DNA of 35,429 bases from Anaerolineae bacterium (GTDB lineage Bacteria; Chloroflexota; Anaerolineae; JAFGEY01): assembly GCA_016783145.1 (NCBI GenBank), contig JADHXD010000041.1:1-35429 (forward strand), in the 5' to 3' direction. The translations under genes and the position numbers were made by a program. Shown piece by piece: positions 33,607 to 35,429 of the stretch. Within the stretch, counting starts at the first letter, position 1. Each line of letters starts with the position of its first letter. Below the pieces are notes generated by a model. The model was not told the DNA's origin. It worked only from the letters and a program-made list of their open reading frames with translations, and made no database searches.

Positions 33607-35429
33607 CTAGCGCACGTTGATCTGTTGTTCAAGGACGATCCGCCCATCGGGGAGCGATTCTCCGTCAGGGCCGTATACAGGCAGCCGCTCCCCCGTCTCC
33701 AGGTAGTACAGTCCCAGGGCAACGCGATATGCGCCTGCAGGCAGATCCGAGGGTAGAGGAACCAGGTGCGTATCGTCGAGCACGGTGCCCGTCGGCCAGC
33801 TCGTTGTCGGGTACGTGTTTCCACGGGGCATCGAGTCCCATGCGGCGATGTTCTGATCCGCGTCATCCAGCACGTGCACAAAGACGGTATAGTCCAGAGG
33901 GGGCTCGGCGATCGCCTGCCAGTAGAGCCCAAGCTGCAGAGAATCGCCGGGAGAGAGCTCACCTGTGGGGAGAGTAGTGCCCACCAGCCTGATCGTGGGT
34001 CCCAAGAGATAGTTCGTGACCCGTATCTCCTGCTCTTGCGGCGGTCGCACCAAGGGGTCGGTCCCCATCTTTTGCGCAACAGCGGCGTATCCGTTGATCG
34101 TGATGCGGCTTCCATCCCCGACGATCGCCTGGGCCGATTCGTCCTCTTGGAACATCACCAGCGAAGCCTCAATGCTGGATGGCCCGGTTCCCATCTCGCC
34201 CGCGTGCGCGGCAAAGCCACCCACCCAGGCTTGAAGGATGTGCACGTCGTAGGCGCGGACGTACGACAAGCCGGCGCTTGAGACCGCGATGCCTACCTCT
34301 TGTGCGCGCAGCGAACGAACGACGGCGACGCTGCTTGCCCCTATGGAGACGCCAGTGCCATAGATGCGCAGCAAGTTCACATCTTCCACGTCGAGTTCGC
34401 TGCCACTCACGTCGATCGCATTCCCAAGGATGTCGTGAAACGCGCATCCCTCGATCCTGCCCCGCACAAAGTCCCCGTCGAACGCGTCTCCCGATGTGCG
34501 TGCAAACTCGGTGTCGGCAAACTCGAATGGAGCGCGTACGACGTGGATCGCGTCCGGCGCGATGGAATCCGATATCCGGCATCGATTCAGCGCCACGGCG
34601 CTCTCGTAGAATGTGATGCCCCCGGTCGTGATCCACCCATCACGGTGGACTCCCCTGGTGCCGCGGACCTCGACGTTCTCCAGCAGGGAGGGCGTGCCAG
34701 CACCGGCCTGGACAACCACGATCCCCGCCCAGTCATCCTCCTCGGGCAGCAAGTGGACGCCGCCCTTGTCGGGGCCGCGGAGGAGCAGTGGCCCAGTCGA
34801 GAACAGGATCGCTTCGCGTGGAAAAGTTAGCGTGACCGGATGAACCGCGCGAAGCCCGAATCCATCGGGCAAAACCAGGTCCCCATCTACCTGCCAGGTC
34901 CCTGGCTGCAGCTCCAGGAATCCGGGCCGCTCGGATTGTCTCAGAAACGGATGCTTCTCCAGCGCCTCTTCCACCGATGGCTGGGTAGGGCGCGCCGGCA
35001 CCGACAGATCGGGTGGATAGCCGCGCTGCACGTCGACGATGATCTGCTCTTCCATGCCATAGAGATGGGTCACGATCTGCAGCGCGCCGCTGGACGGCGG
35101 GGTGTCCCGCGGCGTGATCCCCTCGATGGCCGAGGCCGGGATGCGCAGCGTGACCGTCTCGGGGATGACTCCTTGCGCGCGCCGCAGGATGACAGCGGGT
35201 GCTGCTTCCCGATGCAGTCGTAGGGTGTCCTCTTTTCCGATCCACTCCGGCAGCACCTGGACCACGCGCTCCCCGATGCGCACCTGTTCCAGGACAACCG
35301 GGTAGCGCAGCAGGTTGCCGACCCGTATTTCCAGGGCCGAGCTCGGGGCATTGCCTGCCTGAGGATCCCCGCCCTGGTAGGCGTGCACAGTCTGGGGAGG
35401 GACCAGTGCGCTGGACAGGGCTCTTTGGC
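33607..35429 (-). CDS. Beta-helix-like protein, partial (5' end outside the window)
   Basis: The frame stays open to the window edge, so at least 607 residues of the C-terminal part are present; a GTG at 35388 is only an internal possibility because the residues upstream of it are equally protein-like. From about the middle onward the sequence has the short repeating strands of a right-handed parallel beta-helix (SLLENVEVRGTRGVHRDGWI, ITFYESAVALNRCRISDSIA, IEGCAFHDILGNAIDVSGSE). The last 150 residues form a separate beta-sandwich-like domain (LSPGDSLQLGLYWQAIAEPP, YTVFVHVLDDADQNIAAWDS, PAGAYRVALGLYYLETGERL). Such proteins are usually exported surface or carbohydrate-related proteins; the N-terminus needed to see a signal peptide is missing. 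Function unknown. Confidence 0.75.
   Translation of the reverse strand, partial: QRALSSALVPPQTVHAYQGGDPQAGNAPSSALEIRVGNLLRYPVVLEQVRIGERVVQVLPEWIGKEDTLRLHREAAPAVILRRAQGVIPETVTLRIPASAIEGITPRDTPPSSGALQIVTHLYGMEEQIIVDVQRGYPPDLSVPARPTQPSVEEALEKHPFLRQSERPGFLELQPGTWQVDGDLVLPDGFGLRAVHPVTLTFPREAILFSTGPLLLRGPDKGGVHLLPEEDDWAGIVVVQAGAGTPSLLENVEVRGTRGVHRDGWITTGGITFYESAVALNRCRISDSIAPDAIHVVRAPFEFADTEFARTSGDAFDGDFVRGRIEGCAFHDILGNAIDVSGSELDVEDVNLLRIYGTGVSIGASSVAVVRSLRAQEVGIAVSSAGLSYVRAYDVHILQAWVGGFAAHAGEMGTGPSSIEASLVMFQEDESAQAIVGDGSRITINGYAAVAQKMGTDPLVRPPQEQEIRVTNYLLGPTIRLVGTTLPTGELSPGDSLQLGLYWQAIAEPPLDYTVFVHVLDDADQNIAAWDSMPRGNTYPTTSWPTGTVLDDTHLVPLPSDLPAGAYRVALGLYYLETGERLPVYGPDGESLPDGRIVLEQQINVR

Overview
The window looks like chromosomal DNA of a GC-rich, probably anaerobic bacterium. 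I place it tentatively in the Chloroflexota (Anaerolineae-like), on gene content and protein style only. Supporting hints are a ferredoxin-linked 2-oxoacid oxidoreductase, a stand-alone 2[4Fe-4S] ferredoxin, MinCDE with RodA, and a giant membrane sensor kinase. Nine sigma70-type promoters with exactly 17-bp spacers (plus one with 18 bp) can be read directly, often as divergent pairs.

Layout. 1-1652: a complete IS1182-like insertion sequence with perfect 20-bp terminal inverted repeats, its left end at the window edge. 1673-1952: a palindromic element, then a tRNA-Ile2(CAU) gene with its own promoter and terminator. 2004-4132: a QueG-like Fe-S protein and glyA. 4351-8391: an alpha/beta hydrolase, the RNA-binding protein Tex, a duplicated-domain CQLG protein and a Pro/Thr-tailed membrane protein. 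8486-14913: a small membrane protein, divergent from a 1126-residue sensor histidine kinase followed by an SbcC/Rad50-like ATPase. 14940-17674: a glycosyltransferase, divergent from beta and gamma subunits of a 2-oxoacid:ferredoxin oxidoreductase. 17684-18299: a structured RNA candidate, then rpsU.

18320-22886 (minus strand) is a long operon: minC, minD, minE, rodA, a 37-residue membrane microprotein, a lipoate-protein ligase and an OsmC-family gene. The OsmC gene overlaps the ligase stop codon (TAATG). It carries one in-frame UGA exactly where the family has its peroxidatic cysteine, and a short hairpin with a GGUC loop begins 16 nt after the UGA. The natural reading is a selenocysteine-containing OsmC/Ohr-type peroxidase, translationally coupled to lipoate attachment. 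Ohr-type enzymes are known to be reduced by lipoylated proteins, so the pair makes biochemical sense. This is the most exciting item in the window.

23042-31021: infA with a leader holding an attenuator-like hairpin, a small Arg-rich protein gene, then an ATP synthase operon in the order D-C-Q-B-E-F-A-G. This is the gene order of the N-ATPase subgroup of F-type ATPases, with no delta gene and a long b subunit ending in a delta-like segment, but without atpR. The c subunit keeps most of the sodium-binding residues. A CBS-domain gene follows. 31065-35429: mannose-6-phosphate isomerase divergent from a ferredoxin, a metallo-beta-lactamase-fold hydrolase, and a beta-helix-like protein truncated by the window end.
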